Source: UBA4417 sp031550085 (GTDB lineage: Bacteria > Bacteroidota > Bacteroidia > Bacteroidales > UBA4417). Taken from it: 64,000 nucleotides of DNA. Location of the stretch: positions 83,919-147,918 of the forward strand of contig JAVBOY010000012.1 of assembly GCA_031550085.1 (NCBI GenBank), read 5' to 3'. The notes beneath the pieces are model-generated. The model was not told where the DNA came from and did no database searches. It saw only the letters and a program-made list of their open reading frames with translations. Shown one piece after another: positions 5,803 through 15,204 of this stretch. The translations under genes were made by a program, and so were the position numbers. Positions within the stretch are counted from its first letter, which is position 1, and each line of letters begins with the position of its first letter.

Positions 5803-8800
5803 ATGAAACAAAAATCAGCCGGTATTGTATGCAGGTTTGTTATACCCGTTTGGATTGGTTTGCTTGGTGTTAACGCTGTTTATGCGCAGACAGGCAGCCC
5901 TGCTTTGGAGGCGAGAATCGATAGCCTCAAACAAGTGTATGTTGACAAGGGAGTCGTGGACAGCATTGCGGAGAAACGGGCGCGAATGATTGTTGAATCT
6001 GAATGGTTTAAGGGCAAGGCGCCGGCCGATAAAATTCTGGATACTCCCGATGGCTCTATCATGGTGAACAGAGATCCAACTTACGCGTCCTATACGCCAA
6101 CGCAATTAGTTGAAAATATTTTTGTGAAATCGGGAGCATGTTCAAGTGTCAGCAATGTCGTGCTTAAGTCGCACGGTTGGAATGGTACCATATGGACTCA
6201 TCCTGATAGCCGCGGGTTGGGATATTTTTCGAAAAACAATTCAAATTTTGAAATGTCGGAAGGCTTGGTGCTTTCAACGGGTGCATTGCTTTCGATAGAG
6301 GGACCGAATGCTTCCTCAGACGGAGTTGGTGACCCGCTTGGTACTGCTCCTATGGGAGACCCCGATTTGAAATTATTAGCAAAAGATGTAAGAAATTATT
6401 CGGCATTGGAATTCGATTTTGTGCCGACTGCCAGCGAAATAACGTTTCGGTATGTGTTCGCCTCGGAAGAATACTTGCAATATGCGAATACGGAATTTAA
6501 TGATGTATTCGGTTTTTTTATTTATGAGCTGAGTAACCCTTCCGGAAAACAGAATATTGCACAGCTACCAACTTCGTCAACCGGAAACTATGACGTTTCG
6601 ATTAACAATGTTAACTGGGGAAATGTAGATTATCCTGTTCACAATACAGCAACTCCACTCACAGCCGGTGCTAAAAACCCGGGGTATTATAAAAACATTC
6701 CCGGATCGTTTGCACCTCCACCTCCATTTGGAGGCGCCAGTTATGACAGTCTGAAAAAAAGCATGCAGTTTAATGGGCGTACGGTAGTGCTTACTGCAAC
6801 CTATCAAGTGAATCCCTGTTCATCATATCACCTGAAATTGGCAGTAGGAAATTGTAGTGATAAGAATGTCCAGTCGGGCGTATTTTTGGAGGCTCACAGT
6901 TTAGATCTTGGAGAATTATTGAAAAATTCCGGAAGCATGAACGACGGGCAGGAATACGTTTACAGGGGGTGTGCGGTTAACAAGTTTACCGTATTCCGTT
7001 TGCAAGCCGATCCCACTCCCCTGGTTGTTTATCTCACTTACGGAGGTACTGCATTGAGCGATATTGCATTGCCGGGGGGAGGGGCGCTTCCCGCTACTGT
7101 AACCATTCCTGCCAACGAGTTGTCGGTGGATGTTTTCTATGAGGTTAAAACACTAAATCTAGGAACCGGGCATGGTACTTTTACGATTACAACCACATGT
7201 CCATGCGGAGGAGGAGGTTTGGGATTTACGAAAACAATTGACATATACGACCCGTCGGACCCGGACGATTTTCAGGCTGTCGCTACGCCGGCATGTCTGG
7301 GAACAAACAACGGAACAATAACTGTCAGCTGCGGCACAGGCGGTTCGGGCACTTACGAAAGTTCGATTGACGGAGGCATAACATGGCAGTCATTTACCTT
7401 GGATTACAAATACACCGAATTAGCATCCGCCGATTATTCTGTATTTATCCGTGATATGGGAGGTTGCACTTACGAAACACGTAATGTATCTACGTTTTTT
7501 TCTACGTTTCTTGCTCCGACTATTTCCGGCACTTTCGATATTTGCGCACCGGCCAGCAGTACAACACTTACAGCATCTGCCGGAGGCGATTCCTGTCAGT
7601 GGTATAAAGATGGCTCGCCCATAGCGGGTGCTACATCCTTTGTGTACACCGCTACGGCTTCAGGCAATTATTATGTGATCGCGTTTGCAGGAGGCTGTAA
7701 TTCGGATTTCAGTGATACCGTCACCGTTCGAATACATGGTATTGTTCCTGATGCGGCGGTTACAAACCTCGCCCTTACCTACTGGCAGTACGAAACAGCT
7801 CCAAGTTTGTTATCGGCAACGGGAGCAACAGCAATTACCGATCATACGCTCAAATGGTATCAAAGCGACGGAACAACTCTTTATACCAATGCCGCAAATC
7901 CAATTAATACGGCTGTTGCCGGAGTGTATGATTATTATGTAAGTCAAATAAACGATGCGGCAAGTTGCGAAAGCAATAAAATTTTGGTTAGCGTCATTGT
8001 TGCCAAACCGCAGGTTTTGAACTATATTGCTTGTCCTGATGCCGTGGTAACTTTGGGCCTGGATGCGATACCGGGAGTATCTTTTTATTGGTATTCGGCT
8101 CAAAGCGGAGGAACACTTTTAACGGCTACTTCCTCGGATACTTATATGGTAACAAAAGATGCCGCAACGCTGCAAACATTTTGGATCGAACCCCGAACAA
8201 GTGTAACAACTTATACCCGCATACCTGTTAACCTGAGTTTAAGCGAAAGCTGCGGCGGCGCGCCGGTAACTTGCACTCAAACAGGAACGCTCTTATTTAG
8301 AGAAGATTTTGGCGGAAACAGCCCAAGCGACCCCAATCCAAAACCAACCGGAATACCGCAAATGGATCCGATCTATACCTATACCACACTCCCGGCAGGC
8401 ATGACGAATGAAAGATATTACACAATTAACAAATCTAGTTTCCCTCACGTTGGCAGCGGGGATTGGTACGAAATAGACGACCATACTTACTCCGGCGATG
8501 CCACAAGAGGGTATATGCTTCAAGTAAATGCCAGTGCAGAAAAGGGACAATTTTATGAGCATCGGCTGGACGGGCTGTGTCCCGGAACCAAATTATATTT
8601 TTCGGCATGGTTGGTAAGTCTGATGAATCAGAGTCTTTCTGATAAAGTCAATCAAATTTTTACGCTGGAAGACAATTCCGGAAGAATTATTGTCCAATAC
8701 ACTTCAGGCGCCTTGCCCGATATCAGCCCTACATGGAAACAGTATGGTTTTGAATTTACCGTGCCGCCGGGTCTCACTGCCTTAACCCTGCGTGTTATCA

Positions 8801-10425
8801 ACAACAGTACGGGGTCGATGGGGAATGACTTTGCTATGGATGATATTGAAGTACATTTTTGTACTCCGCCGGTAGCCATAAATTCTTCGGTGGATTTGAC
8901 CAACTCCGTATGTTTGGACACGCCAATTACGCTGACCGGTACCTATGCCGACGACGGTACTTTTGGCAGCTCGCTCGACTACCGCTGGGAGTACAGCCTC
9001 ACGGGAAATATCAACAATCCGGCAGAGTGGACGGTACTGACTGCCTCCTCGGGCGCAAGCCCATTGGACATAGACTTCAACATCCCTGTGCCAACTGCTG
9101 CCGGTACAGTTTTTTACCGCTTGGTTATTGCCGATGCAGCCAATATGGATAATCCCATGTGCCGCGCTGCTTCCAACATATTGTCAGTTAACTTCCAAAA
9201 TAGACCTTCATTCAGTACCATTGCTGCAGCCACCTGTTCCGATGCCCTCAATTTATATGCCTATGTGGAAAATTTACAAAATACGGTTTCCGACAGCCTC
9301 AAATTTAGCACCGAAAACAGCTTCACTACAGGAGTTATCACCAATCCGGAAAATTACATTTTCACGGGCATTACCACCATTTATGTAGTAGCAACAAATG
9401 GCGGATGCTCTTCGCCCGTGCAAACCATGACCATACAACCGGGCGTTTTGGGACTAAGCGCTCCCAATGAAAAGCTGAAAAATGTATCTTGTTTTGGAGG
9501 AAGTGATGGCTCGGCTTTAGCTCGGCCTTTAAATGGGTCAGCTCCATATACATACGCTTGGAACACTTCGCCTCCGCAAAGCGATAGCATTGCGCTCAAT
9601 TTATCGAAAGGGACTTACAGTTGTACGGTTTCGGATGTTGTGGGCTGTACAGGAACGATTAATGTTACCCTTACAGAGCCACCGCTCCTGAGCATTCAAG
9701 GAATCACAACTACAAATACTTACTGCAACGAAGCATTTGGAGCATGCGAAATTCAGGTAACAGGCGGAACTCCACCCTATACATACTCATTAGATGGAGG
9801 TGTTGTTTATCATACGACAAATAACCACTCCAACTTGTTACCCGGCAATTATCCGGTGGTGGTAAAGGATAACAACGATTGTGAAACAGTACCCAGCGAT
9901 ATGACCATAACGAGTCAGCCGTTACAGATTTCAATTTCAACAACAAACACCATTTGCAAAATAGAAGGAATGATTTTGGATCCTGGTTCCTTCCCTTTGC
10001 CTTATCTGTGGCACGACGGAAGCACTTCACAAACCTGCCAGGTGCGGGATACGGGCTGGTATTGGGTAAAAGTTGCGCAATCGCCCACTTGCGAAGCCTA
10101 CGATTCGGTGTATATTGAAAGCTGCGACGTGAATTTGCTGATTCCCAATGCCTTTACACCCAATAGCGATGGGCTGAATGATACTTTTCATGTGGTTTGC
10201 AATGAAAAAGCGCGGAGTCTCATTCCGGAAAACGGTTTTCATCTTCAGATTTTTAACAAATCCGGGCAGATGATATTCCGGTCGAGCAACTTGGATGTAC
10301 ATTGGGATGGAAAATACATGGGAAAAGTGTGTCCCAAGGGAGTTTACAGTTATGTCATAAAGTACGTTGATTCGTTTTCAGGACAATCAAAAACGATTCG
10401 AGGTACAGTTTTATTGCTGGACTAG
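5803..10425 (+). CDS. T9SS-exported multidomain adhesin-like protein with choice-of-anchor L domain, 1540 aa
   Basis: ATG 5803 starts an N-terminal signal peptide that ends near AVYAQ. Residues of about 100-370 match the choice-of-anchor L type, with FVKSGACSSVSNV, an EGLVLSTGALL segment and ASEEYLQYANTEFNDVFGFF. Cysteine-bearing Ig/PKD-like modules follow. Two SprB-like repeats come next (about 1224-1296, VSCFGGSDGSA..APYTYAW, and about 1305-1370). The last 97 residues are a gliding-motility-associated type B sorting domain (IPNAFTPNSDGLNDTFHV ... WDGKYMGKVCPKGVYSYVI). The protein should cross the outer membrane by T9SS and be displayed on the surface or released. Cleavage and ligand are unknown. 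It is monocistronic. Confidence 0.93.
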   Translation: MKQKSAGIVCRFVIPVWIGLLGVNAVYAQTGSPALEARIDSLKQVYVDKGVVDSIAEKRARMIVESEWFKGKAPADKILDTPDGSIMVNRDPTYASYTPTQLVENIFVKSGACSSVSNVVLKSHGWNGTIWTHPDSRGLGYFSKNNSNFEMSEGLVLSTGALLSIEGPNASSDGVGDPLGTAPMGDPDLKLLAKDVRNYSALEFDFVPTASEITFRYVFASEEYLQYANTEFNDVFGFFIYELSNPSGKQNIAQLPTSSTGNYDVSINNVNWGNVDYPVHNTATPLTAGAKNPGYYKNIPGSFAPPPPFGGASYDSLKKSMQFNGRTVVLTATYQVNPCSSYHLKLAVGNCSDKNVQSGVFLEAHSLDLGELLKNSGSMNDGQEYVYRGCAVNKFTVFRLQADPTPLVVYLTYGGTALSDIALPGGGALPATVTIPANELSVDVFYEVKTLNLGTGHGTFTITTTCPCGGGGLGFTKTIDIYDPSDPDDFQAVATPACLGTNNGTITVSCGTGGSGTYESSIDGGITWQSFTLDYKYTELASADYSVFIRDMGGCTYETRNVSTFFSTFLAPTISGTFDICAPASSTTLTASAGGDSCQWYKDGSPIAGATSFVYTATASGNYYVIAFAGGCNSDFSDTVTVRIHGIVPDAAVTNLALTYWQYETAPSLLSATGATAITDHTLKWYQSDGTTLYTNAANPINTAVAGVYDYYVSQINDAASCESNKILVSVIVAKPQVLNYIACPDAVVTLGLDAIPGVSFYWYSAQSGGTLLTATSSDTYMVTKDAATLQTFWIEPRTSVTTYTRIPVNLSLSESCGGAPVTCTQTGTLLFREDFGGNSPSDPNPKPTGIPQMDPIYTYTTLPAGMTNERYYTINKSSFPHVGSGDWYEIDDHTYSGDATRGYMLQVNASAEKGQFYEHRLDGLCPGTKLYFSAWLVSLMNQSLSDKVNQIFTLEDNSGRIIVQYTSGALPDISPTWKQYGFEFTVPPGLTALTLRVINNSTGSMGNDFAMDDIEVHFCTPPVAINSSVDLTNSVCLDTPITLTGTYADDGTFGSSLDYRWEYSLTGNINNPAEWTVLTASSGASPLDIDFNIPVPTAAGTVFYRLVIADAANMDNPMCRAASNILSVNFQNRPSFSTIAAATCSDALNLYAYVENLQNTVSDSLKFSTENSFTTGVITNPENYIFTGITTIYVVATNGGCSSPVQTMTIQPGVLGLSAPNEKLKNVSCFGGSDGSALARPLNGSAPYTYAWNTSPPQSDSIALNLSKGTYSCTVSDVVGCTGTINVTLTEPPLLSIQGITTTNTYCNEAFGACEIQVTGGTPPYTYSLDGGVVYHTTNNHSNLLPGNYPVVVKDNNDCETVPSDMTITSQPLQISISTTNTICKIEGMILDPGSFPLPYLWHDGSTSQTCQVRDTGWYWVKVAQSPTCEAYDSVYIESCDVNLLIPNAFTPNSDGLNDTFHVVCNEKARSLIPENGFHLQIFNKSGQMIFRSSNLDVHWDGKYMGKVCPKGVYSYVIKYVDSFSGQSKTIRGTVLLLD

Positions 10426-10473
10426 GCGTTGTGTAGAAAATACAAATCCTATTTAAAGGGATGAAACGAATAG

Positions 10474-11310
10474 TTAAATTTCTTTTTTCAATTTCCGCCT
10501 TGTTCCCAAAAACCTTATCAAATGTGCCAATGCAAACAGCATCACAAACACAAAAATAATGGTGGCTCCCGAGGGAATATTGAGGTAATACGAAATCAAC
10601 AAACCGCTGAACGAACCCAAAAAGCTGATTAAAACAGAAAGGTAAATCATTTTTTTTAAATCGTTTACAAACAGGTTGGCAGTTACTTGCGGAATGGTTA
10701 AAAAAGAAATCACCAAAATAATGCCCACCACGCGGATATGCAACACAATGGCCAATGCTACCAGGGTGAGCAGCAAATAATTGAACCATTCCACGGCCAC
10801 ACGGTGCGAGCGGGCGTATTCCTCGTCGAACGAAATAAACAGGATTTTATGGTAAAAAAATCCGAAAACAAGAATGGTTATTATCGCCAACAGCAGCATC
10901 AATTGCAGGTCGAGTGTGGTGACGGTTAAAATACTTCCGAATAAAAACGCCATCAGGTTGGGTGCATAACCCGGAGTCAGGAATATAAAAATAATCCCCA
11001 GCGCCATTCCCAGCGACCACCAGATGCCGATGGCCGAATCTTCGCGCAGGTTGGTTTGCTGGGACGAAATGCGGATTCCCAAAGCCGCCAGTACGCTAAA
11101 TACCACGGCTCCGGCCACCGGATTGATTCCCAGAAAATAACCCAAGCCGATGCCACCGAACGAAGCGTGCGTAATGCCGCCGCTGATAAAAACCATGCGT
11201 CGCGCCACAATGTATGAACCGATAATTCCGCACGAAATGCTTGCCAGCAAAGCCGCCTCGACCGAATGGCGGAAAAAATCGTAGGAAAAAAGGTGTAAAA
11301 AATTATTCAT
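10474..11310 (-). CDS. znuB: Zinc/manganese-type ABC transporter permease
   Basis: An ABC-3 family permease of 278 aa with about eight hydrophobic helices. Landmarks are the N-terminal RRMVFISGGITHASFGGIGL and the C-terminal IRVVGIILVISFLTIPQVTA, both hallmarks of metal permeases. ATG 11310 (MNNFLHLF) was chosen; it overlaps the ATPase stop by 8 bp. It forms the membrane channel for the ATPase and binding protein encoded just upstream. Zinc is favoured over manganese by the histidine-rich partners, but this is inference. Confidence 0.92.
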   Translation of the reverse strand: MNNFLHLFSYDFFRHSVEAALLASISCGIIGSYIVARRMVFISGGITHASFGGIGLGYFLGINPVAGAVVFSVLAALGIRISSQQTNLREDSAIGIWWSLGMALGIIFIFLTPGYAPNLMAFLFGSILTVTTLDLQLMLLLAIITILVFGFFYHKILFISFDEEYARSHRVAVEWFNYLLLTLVALAIVLHIRVVGIILVISFLTIPQVTANLFVNDLKKMIYLSVLISFLGSFSGLLISYYLNIPSGATIIFVFVMLFALAHLIRFLGTRRKLKKEI

Positions 11311-12079
11311 GGCTGTGCGGGTGTTGGTGCGAGTGGTCATGCGATTTCAAAACCGTATGCGGTACATTGCCGTGCGTAATGATTTGAAGCGGGCAGTTGT
11401 AAGCGGCTAGCTGTTCTTCGCTGATGATGTTCGACGGATGGTAATGCAGTTGCGTATTGACACAGGCAATGGTTTTTACAAAATAGGAAATGGTTCCCAC
11501 ATCGTGCGACACCATGAGGATGGCCATGTGCTCGTTCATTTTGGCGAGGATTTTGTACAAATCGCTTTCGAACTGGTTGTCGACAAAGGTGCTGGGCTCG
11601 TCCAAAATAAGTAGTTGCGGATCGGAAATCAAGGCGCGGGCAATGAAAACACGCTGCATTTGTCCGCCAGAAAGGGCGCCGATGGACCGTTTAGCCAATG
11701 CTCCGATTCCTAATTCGGTTAACAAAGCATGCGCTTTTTCATAATCTTTTTGGGAATACCGGAGAAACCAGCCTTTTTGCGAAAGCAAACCGGACAACAC
11801 CACATCAATAACGGTAATCGGGAATTTCTTGTCGATTTGGGAGGTTTGGGGCAAATAACCGATAAATCCCTTGCCGCTGCTTTCGTTGAAACGTTGCACA
11901 TGGCCTTTGATGGGTTTTAACAAGCCCAGCAGCACTTTGATCAGCGTGGTTTTTCCGCCGCCGTTCGGACCAATCACGCCGATATAGTCGTTTTTGCGGA
12001 TGGTCAACGATACATCGCGCAAAACCACATGGCTTCCGTAGCCGGCCGTGACGTTATTGATTTCGAGTAGCTTGTCCAT
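11303..12079 (-). CDS. znuC: Zinc/manganese-type ABC transporter ATP-binding protein
   Basis: A complete 258-aa ABC ATPase. Walker A is GPNGGGKTT, the Q-loop is GYLPQTSQIDKKFP, the signature is LSGGQMQR, Walker B is LLILDEP and the switch histidine is in SHD. GYLPQ followed by DKKFP is typical of the ZnuC/MntB group. ATG 12079 lies 10 bp after the znuA stop. An odd feature is the C-terminal tail HDHSHQHPHSHE, which could bind metal and gate activity. Confidence 0.93.
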   Translation of the reverse strand: MDKLLEINNVTAGYGSHVVLRDVSLTIRKNDYIGVIGPNGGGKTTLIKVLLGLLKPIKGHVQRFNESSGKGFIGYLPQTSQIDKKFPITVIDVVLSGLLSQKGWFLRYSQKDYEKAHALLTELGIGALAKRSIGALSGGQMQRVFIARALISDPQLLILDEPSTFVDNQFESDLYKILAKMNEHMAILMVSHDVGTISYFVKTIACVNTQLHYHPSNIISEEQLAAYNCPLQIITHGNVPHTVLKSHDHSHQHPHSHE

Positions 12080-12089
12080 TTTGCAGTTT

Positions 12090-12965
12090 TTAATCGGCAA
12101 TCAGTTCTGCAAATTTCAACAAATTTTGTTGCCAGTCGGCATACATGGGATCAAATTCGACGATTTTGGCGCCGATTTCTTTGGCAATGGTTTCGGCGTT
12201 TTTGGTATCGAATTCTTTGGAAATAAACACCGTCCGGATTTGTTTTTGCCTTCCCAGATCGATCAATTGGCGTACATGAGCCGGAGAAGGTTCTTTGCCT
12301 TCGTCTTCGATACAAATTTGGGTTAAACCGTAATCGCGAGCAAAATAGCCCAAGGCCGGATGATAAATCATAAAGCTTTTTCCTTCCTGTCCTTTTAACT
12401 TCCCGATTATGAGGGCATGGATGGAATCGGCCAGATGGTTGAATTTTTCCAGATTGCTTTTGTAAAAACCGGCATTTACCGAATCCAAAACACAGAGGCT
12501 GTGGCAAATGTTTGCCGCTTGTTGCTTGAGGCAGGTGGTCGACATCCAAATATGCGGATCGATGCTTTCGTGGGTGTGACCTTCGTGTTGGTGCAGGTGC
12601 CCGCTGAGCGGAGGGATGCCGGAATTGGTGTAAATAACATCCATTTTTGGGTTGGAGGATACCACACGCGGCAGCAGAGCTTGTTCAAAATCGAGCCAAC
12701 CGATGGCAGCATACACACCGGCCTGCGAAATTTTTTCCATGTCGCGGGGAGTGGGTTCATAAGTTTCGTGATTGCTTCCGGGCGGAAGCAGCACTTCTAT
12801 CTGGAAGTTGTTTCCTGCAATCTGCTCAAACACTTGTTTTTGCGGTAAAATACTAACGACCGCAATTTTCTTTCCGGAATCCTTTGGAGGGGCTGGTTTG
12901 CAAGCGGTAAATAATGCAAAGCTTGCAACGACAGGCAGTAGGATGTTTTTGATAGGAGGTTTCAT
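12090..12965 (-). CDS. znuA: Zinc-binding lipoprotein of ABC importer (cluster A-I)
   Basis: A 291-aa solute-binding lipoprotein whose lipobox LFTAC ends the signal peptide at Cys22. The first metal histidine is in PPGSNHETYEPTPRD. A histidine-rich loop GHLHQHEGHTHESIDPHIWM follows, then YHPALGYFARDYGL and the distal FISKEFDTKNAETIAKEIGA. These are the metal-ligand segments of ZnuA/TroA proteins, and the loop favours zinc. It is first in the znuA-znuC-znuB operon. The start codon is directly preceded by the C/A-rich array of 12966-13090. Confidence 0.93.
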   Translation of the reverse strand: MKPPIKNILLPVVASFALFTACKPAPPKDSGKKIAVVSILPQKQVFEQIAGNNFQIEVLLPPGSNHETYEPTPRDMEKISQAGVYAAIGWLDFEQALLPRVVSSNPKMDVIYTNSGIPPLSGHLHQHEGHTHESIDPHIWMSTTCLKQQAANICHSLCVLDSVNAGFYKSNLEKFNHLADSIHALIIGKLKGQEGKSFMIYHPALGYFARDYGLTQICIEDEGKEPSPAHVRQLIDLGRQKQIRTVFISKEFDTKNAETIAKEIGAKIVEFDPMYADWQQNLLKFAELIAD

Positions 12966-13365
12966 GAGGTGTTGAAGTGTTTAAGTGTTGAACTGTTGAA
13001 TCGTTTAACTGTTGAGCTGTTATTTGTTGTTCGTTATTTGTTGAAACGTTTATTTGTTGAAACGTTTATTTGGTGAAATGTGAAATGGGGGGAACGGGAA
13101 GTGCTTGCTCGATTGATTTTAATACGATAATAGAATCTAATAATGTGTTATTTTAATTGCATAAAGTGAAATGGCTGTTTAACTGTTTAATTGTTTATTT
13201 GTATCATCCCCCTTTCTGCTTTTTTCCTTTCTACATGACCACTCGTTACCCGTCACTTGAAAAACTCATTTGTAATTCCTTCTGCTATCTCCTTTCTGCT
13301 AAAAAAGTTTATCATTCATCATTAAAATACACATTTTCAATTTTTAACTTTCCATTTTCAATTAA
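12966..13365. repeat. Intergenic repeat mosaic upstream of znuA, with 8-bp array
   Basis: A 400-bp gap without a gene. At 12966-13090 the plus strand is a degenerate octamer array (GTTGAAGT-GTTTAAGT-GTTGAACT and so on). On the znuA sense strand this is a C/A-rich, G-poor tract ending at the ATG. Further out are TTTTAATTGCATAAAGTGAAAT (about 13151-13172), two CTTTCTGCT tracts (about 13210-13240 and 13278-13300) and a TTTTCAATTTTTAACTTTCC block (13334-13353). The same modules recur, in the same order, at 15205-15644 and 46215-46783. Confidence 0.7.
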
Positions 13366-14628
13366 TTAAAGTCTTTCATCCACCTGTTTTTGGTCCCAAA
13401 ACGCTTTGATATCGTATACGACGGATTTTTCTGCTTTTAGTTTATTGAAATTAAAATCCCGGAATTCATCGTGGGCTACCGCCAATATAATGGCGCTGTA
13501 TTTCCCGGTTTCGGCCGATAGATTATTTTTCAAGGGAATCTGGTATTCTTGCGCCACTTCTCCGGCATTTGCGCGCGGATCGTATACATCCACGTGGCAG
13601 CCGAAGTCGGCCAATTCGCCGATCAAGTCGATTACCCGTGAATTGCGGATGTCGGAACAGTTTTCCTTGAAGGTAATTCCCAACACCAATACATGCGCGC
13701 CGGCAACGTCAATCCCCTTTTTTATCATCAGTTTGATGACCCGTTTGGCAACATAAAAGCCCATGTTGTCGTTCAGGCGGCGTCCGGCCAGGATAATTTC
13801 AGGATTGTAGCCCAGTTCATGCGCTTTGTGTGTAAGGTAGTACGGATCGACCCCAATGCAATGTCCGCCGACCAAGCCGGGCGTGAACTTCATAAAATTC
13901 CATTTGGTGCCGGCTGCTTCGAGCACTTCGTGGGTGTCGATTTGCATTTCATTGAAAATCAACGCCAATTCATTCACAAAGGCAATGTTGAGGTCGCGCT
14001 GCGAATTTTCGATTACTTTGGCGGCTTCCGCTACTTTGATGCTCGAAACCAGATGGGTTCCTACTTTTACAATGTTTTGATACAGTGCATCCACTTTTTT
14101 CCCGGTTTCGGGCGTGGAACCGCTGGTAATCTTTTTTACGTTGCTGAGCGTGTGTACTTTGTCTCCGGGATTGATGCGTTCAGGTGAGTAGCCGCAAAAA
14201 AAATCGCGGTTGAATCGCAACCCGCTGGTTTTTTCCAGCACGGGAACACAATCTTCTTCGGTCGCGCCCGGATACACGGTACTTTCGTAAATAACAACAT
14301 CATTGGGCTTCAAAACCCTGCCGACCGTTTCGGAAGCGCTCAACAAAGGCGTTAAATCGGGATGCTTGTTTTTATCGACCGGAGTGGGAACCGTGATAAT
14401 AAAATAAGTACAGGCCTTTAAATCTTCTGGTTGGGTTGTAAAGCTTAGTTTTCCGGCGGCCGCAAGTTCCTCGTCTGCGGTTTCGCCGGATGTATCTTTT
14501 CCGTTTTTCAATTCGGCAATGCGTTCGGGTTTGATGTCGAAGCCGACGGTTGGAAACAGTTTTCCAAATTCAACGGCCAATGGCAAACCCACGTAACCCA
14601 ATCCGATGATTCCTATTTTTGGTTCCAT
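13366..14628 (-). CDS. Nucleotide-sugar dehydrogenase (UDP-hexose/HexNAc 6-dehydrogenase, TviB/WbpA-like)
   Basis: Oxidises C6 of a UDP-sugar to the uronate with two NAD+. The N-terminal NAD-binding motif is IGIIGLGYVGLPLA. The substrate region carries YESTVYPGATEEDCVPVLE, and the catalytic cysteine lies in GGHCIGVDPYYLTHKA. The C-terminal domain has GITFKENCSDIRNSRV. GHCIGVDPYYL with a downstream TFKEN..D.RN is typical of UDP-GlcNAc/GalNAc dehydrogenases. At 420 aa it is full length. It immediately precedes the stop of the acyltransferase gene with no gap. No capsule or O-antigen genes are nearby, so it acts for a locus elsewhere. Confidence 0.92.
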   Translation of the reverse strand: MEPKIGIIGLGYVGLPLAVEFGKLFPTVGFDIKPERIAELKNGKDTSGETADEELAAAGKLSFTTQPEDLKACTYFIITVPTPVDKNKHPDLTPLLSASETVGRVLKPNDVVIYESTVYPGATEEDCVPVLEKTSGLRFNRDFFCGYSPERINPGDKVHTLSNVKKITSGSTPETGKKVDALYQNIVKVGTHLVSSIKVAEAAKVIENSQRDLNIAFVNELALIFNEMQIDTHEVLEAAGTKWNFMKFTPGLVGGHCIGVDPYYLTHKAHELGYNPEIILAGRRLNDNMGFYVAKRVIKLMIKKGIDVAGAHVLVLGITFKENCSDIRNSRVIDLIGELADFGCHVDVYDPRANAGEVAQEYQIPLKNNLSAETGKYSAIILAVAHDEFRDFNFNKLKAEKSVVYDIKAFWDQKQVDERL

Positions 14629-15204
14629 TTACGTAGTAACTTGTTGGCGGTTTTGCTCGCTCAGGTTAAAATTTTCGGGGTGGCAGGCGGTTTTTTGTCT
14701 ATAAAAATTTTCAATAATCTTAAAATCCATTTCGTAGTTTCCGGTGGTTTCCAGCAACGGCCCAATGCCCACATGTTTGTTTTTATAATCCACGAATCCC
14801 AGCAAAATGGGTACGTGCGCTTGGTGTGCAATAAAATAAAATCCCTTTTTCCAGTTTTTGACCAGATTCCTGGACCCTTCGGGCGTAATGGTGATGATGA
14901 GTTCATCCTCTTTTAAAAGCATATCCACTACCTGATTGGTGGCATTGGCTCCTTTGCTGCGGTCTACCGGAATGCCGCCGCAACTTCTTAAAATCCCACC
15001 GAATGGGAAACGAAAGAATTCCTTCTTGATCAAATACTTAGCCCGGATGCCCAATCCCATGTAGCCGAAAAATCCGATGATAAAATCCCAAATGGATGTG
15101 TGCGGCGCGACAATAATAACCGCTTTCTTGATTTCGTCGGGTTTTTCGGTGGTAACATGCCAACCGAAAAGGCTTAAGATAAAACGTCCGGTTCGGGCTC
15201 TCAT
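14629..15204 (-). CDS. PlsC-type 1-acylglycerol-3-phosphate acyltransferase family protein, 191 aa
   Basis: Short lysophospholipid-type acyltransferase. Motif I (HX4D) is APHTSIWDF, motif II is FFRFPFGGILRSCGGIPVDR and motif III is TPEGSR. It is shorter than typical PlsC (about 240 aa) and lacks a clear N-terminal membrane helix, as in the compact group that acylates phospholipid or ornithine-type substrates. The acceptor is unknown. ATG 15204 directly follows, on the sense strand, a C/A-rich octamer array. It lies upstream of the sugar dehydrogenase in the same direction with zero spacing. Confidence 0.85.
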   Translation of the reverse strand: MRARTGRFILSLFGWHVTTEKPDEIKKAVIIVAPHTSIWDFIIGFFGYMGLGIRAKYLIKKEFFRFPFGGILRSCGGIPVDRSKGANATNQVVDMLLKEDELIITITPEGSRNLVKNWKKGFYFIAHQAHVPILLGFVDYKNKHVGIGPLLETTGNYEMDFKIIENFYRQKTACHPENFNLSEQNRQQVTT

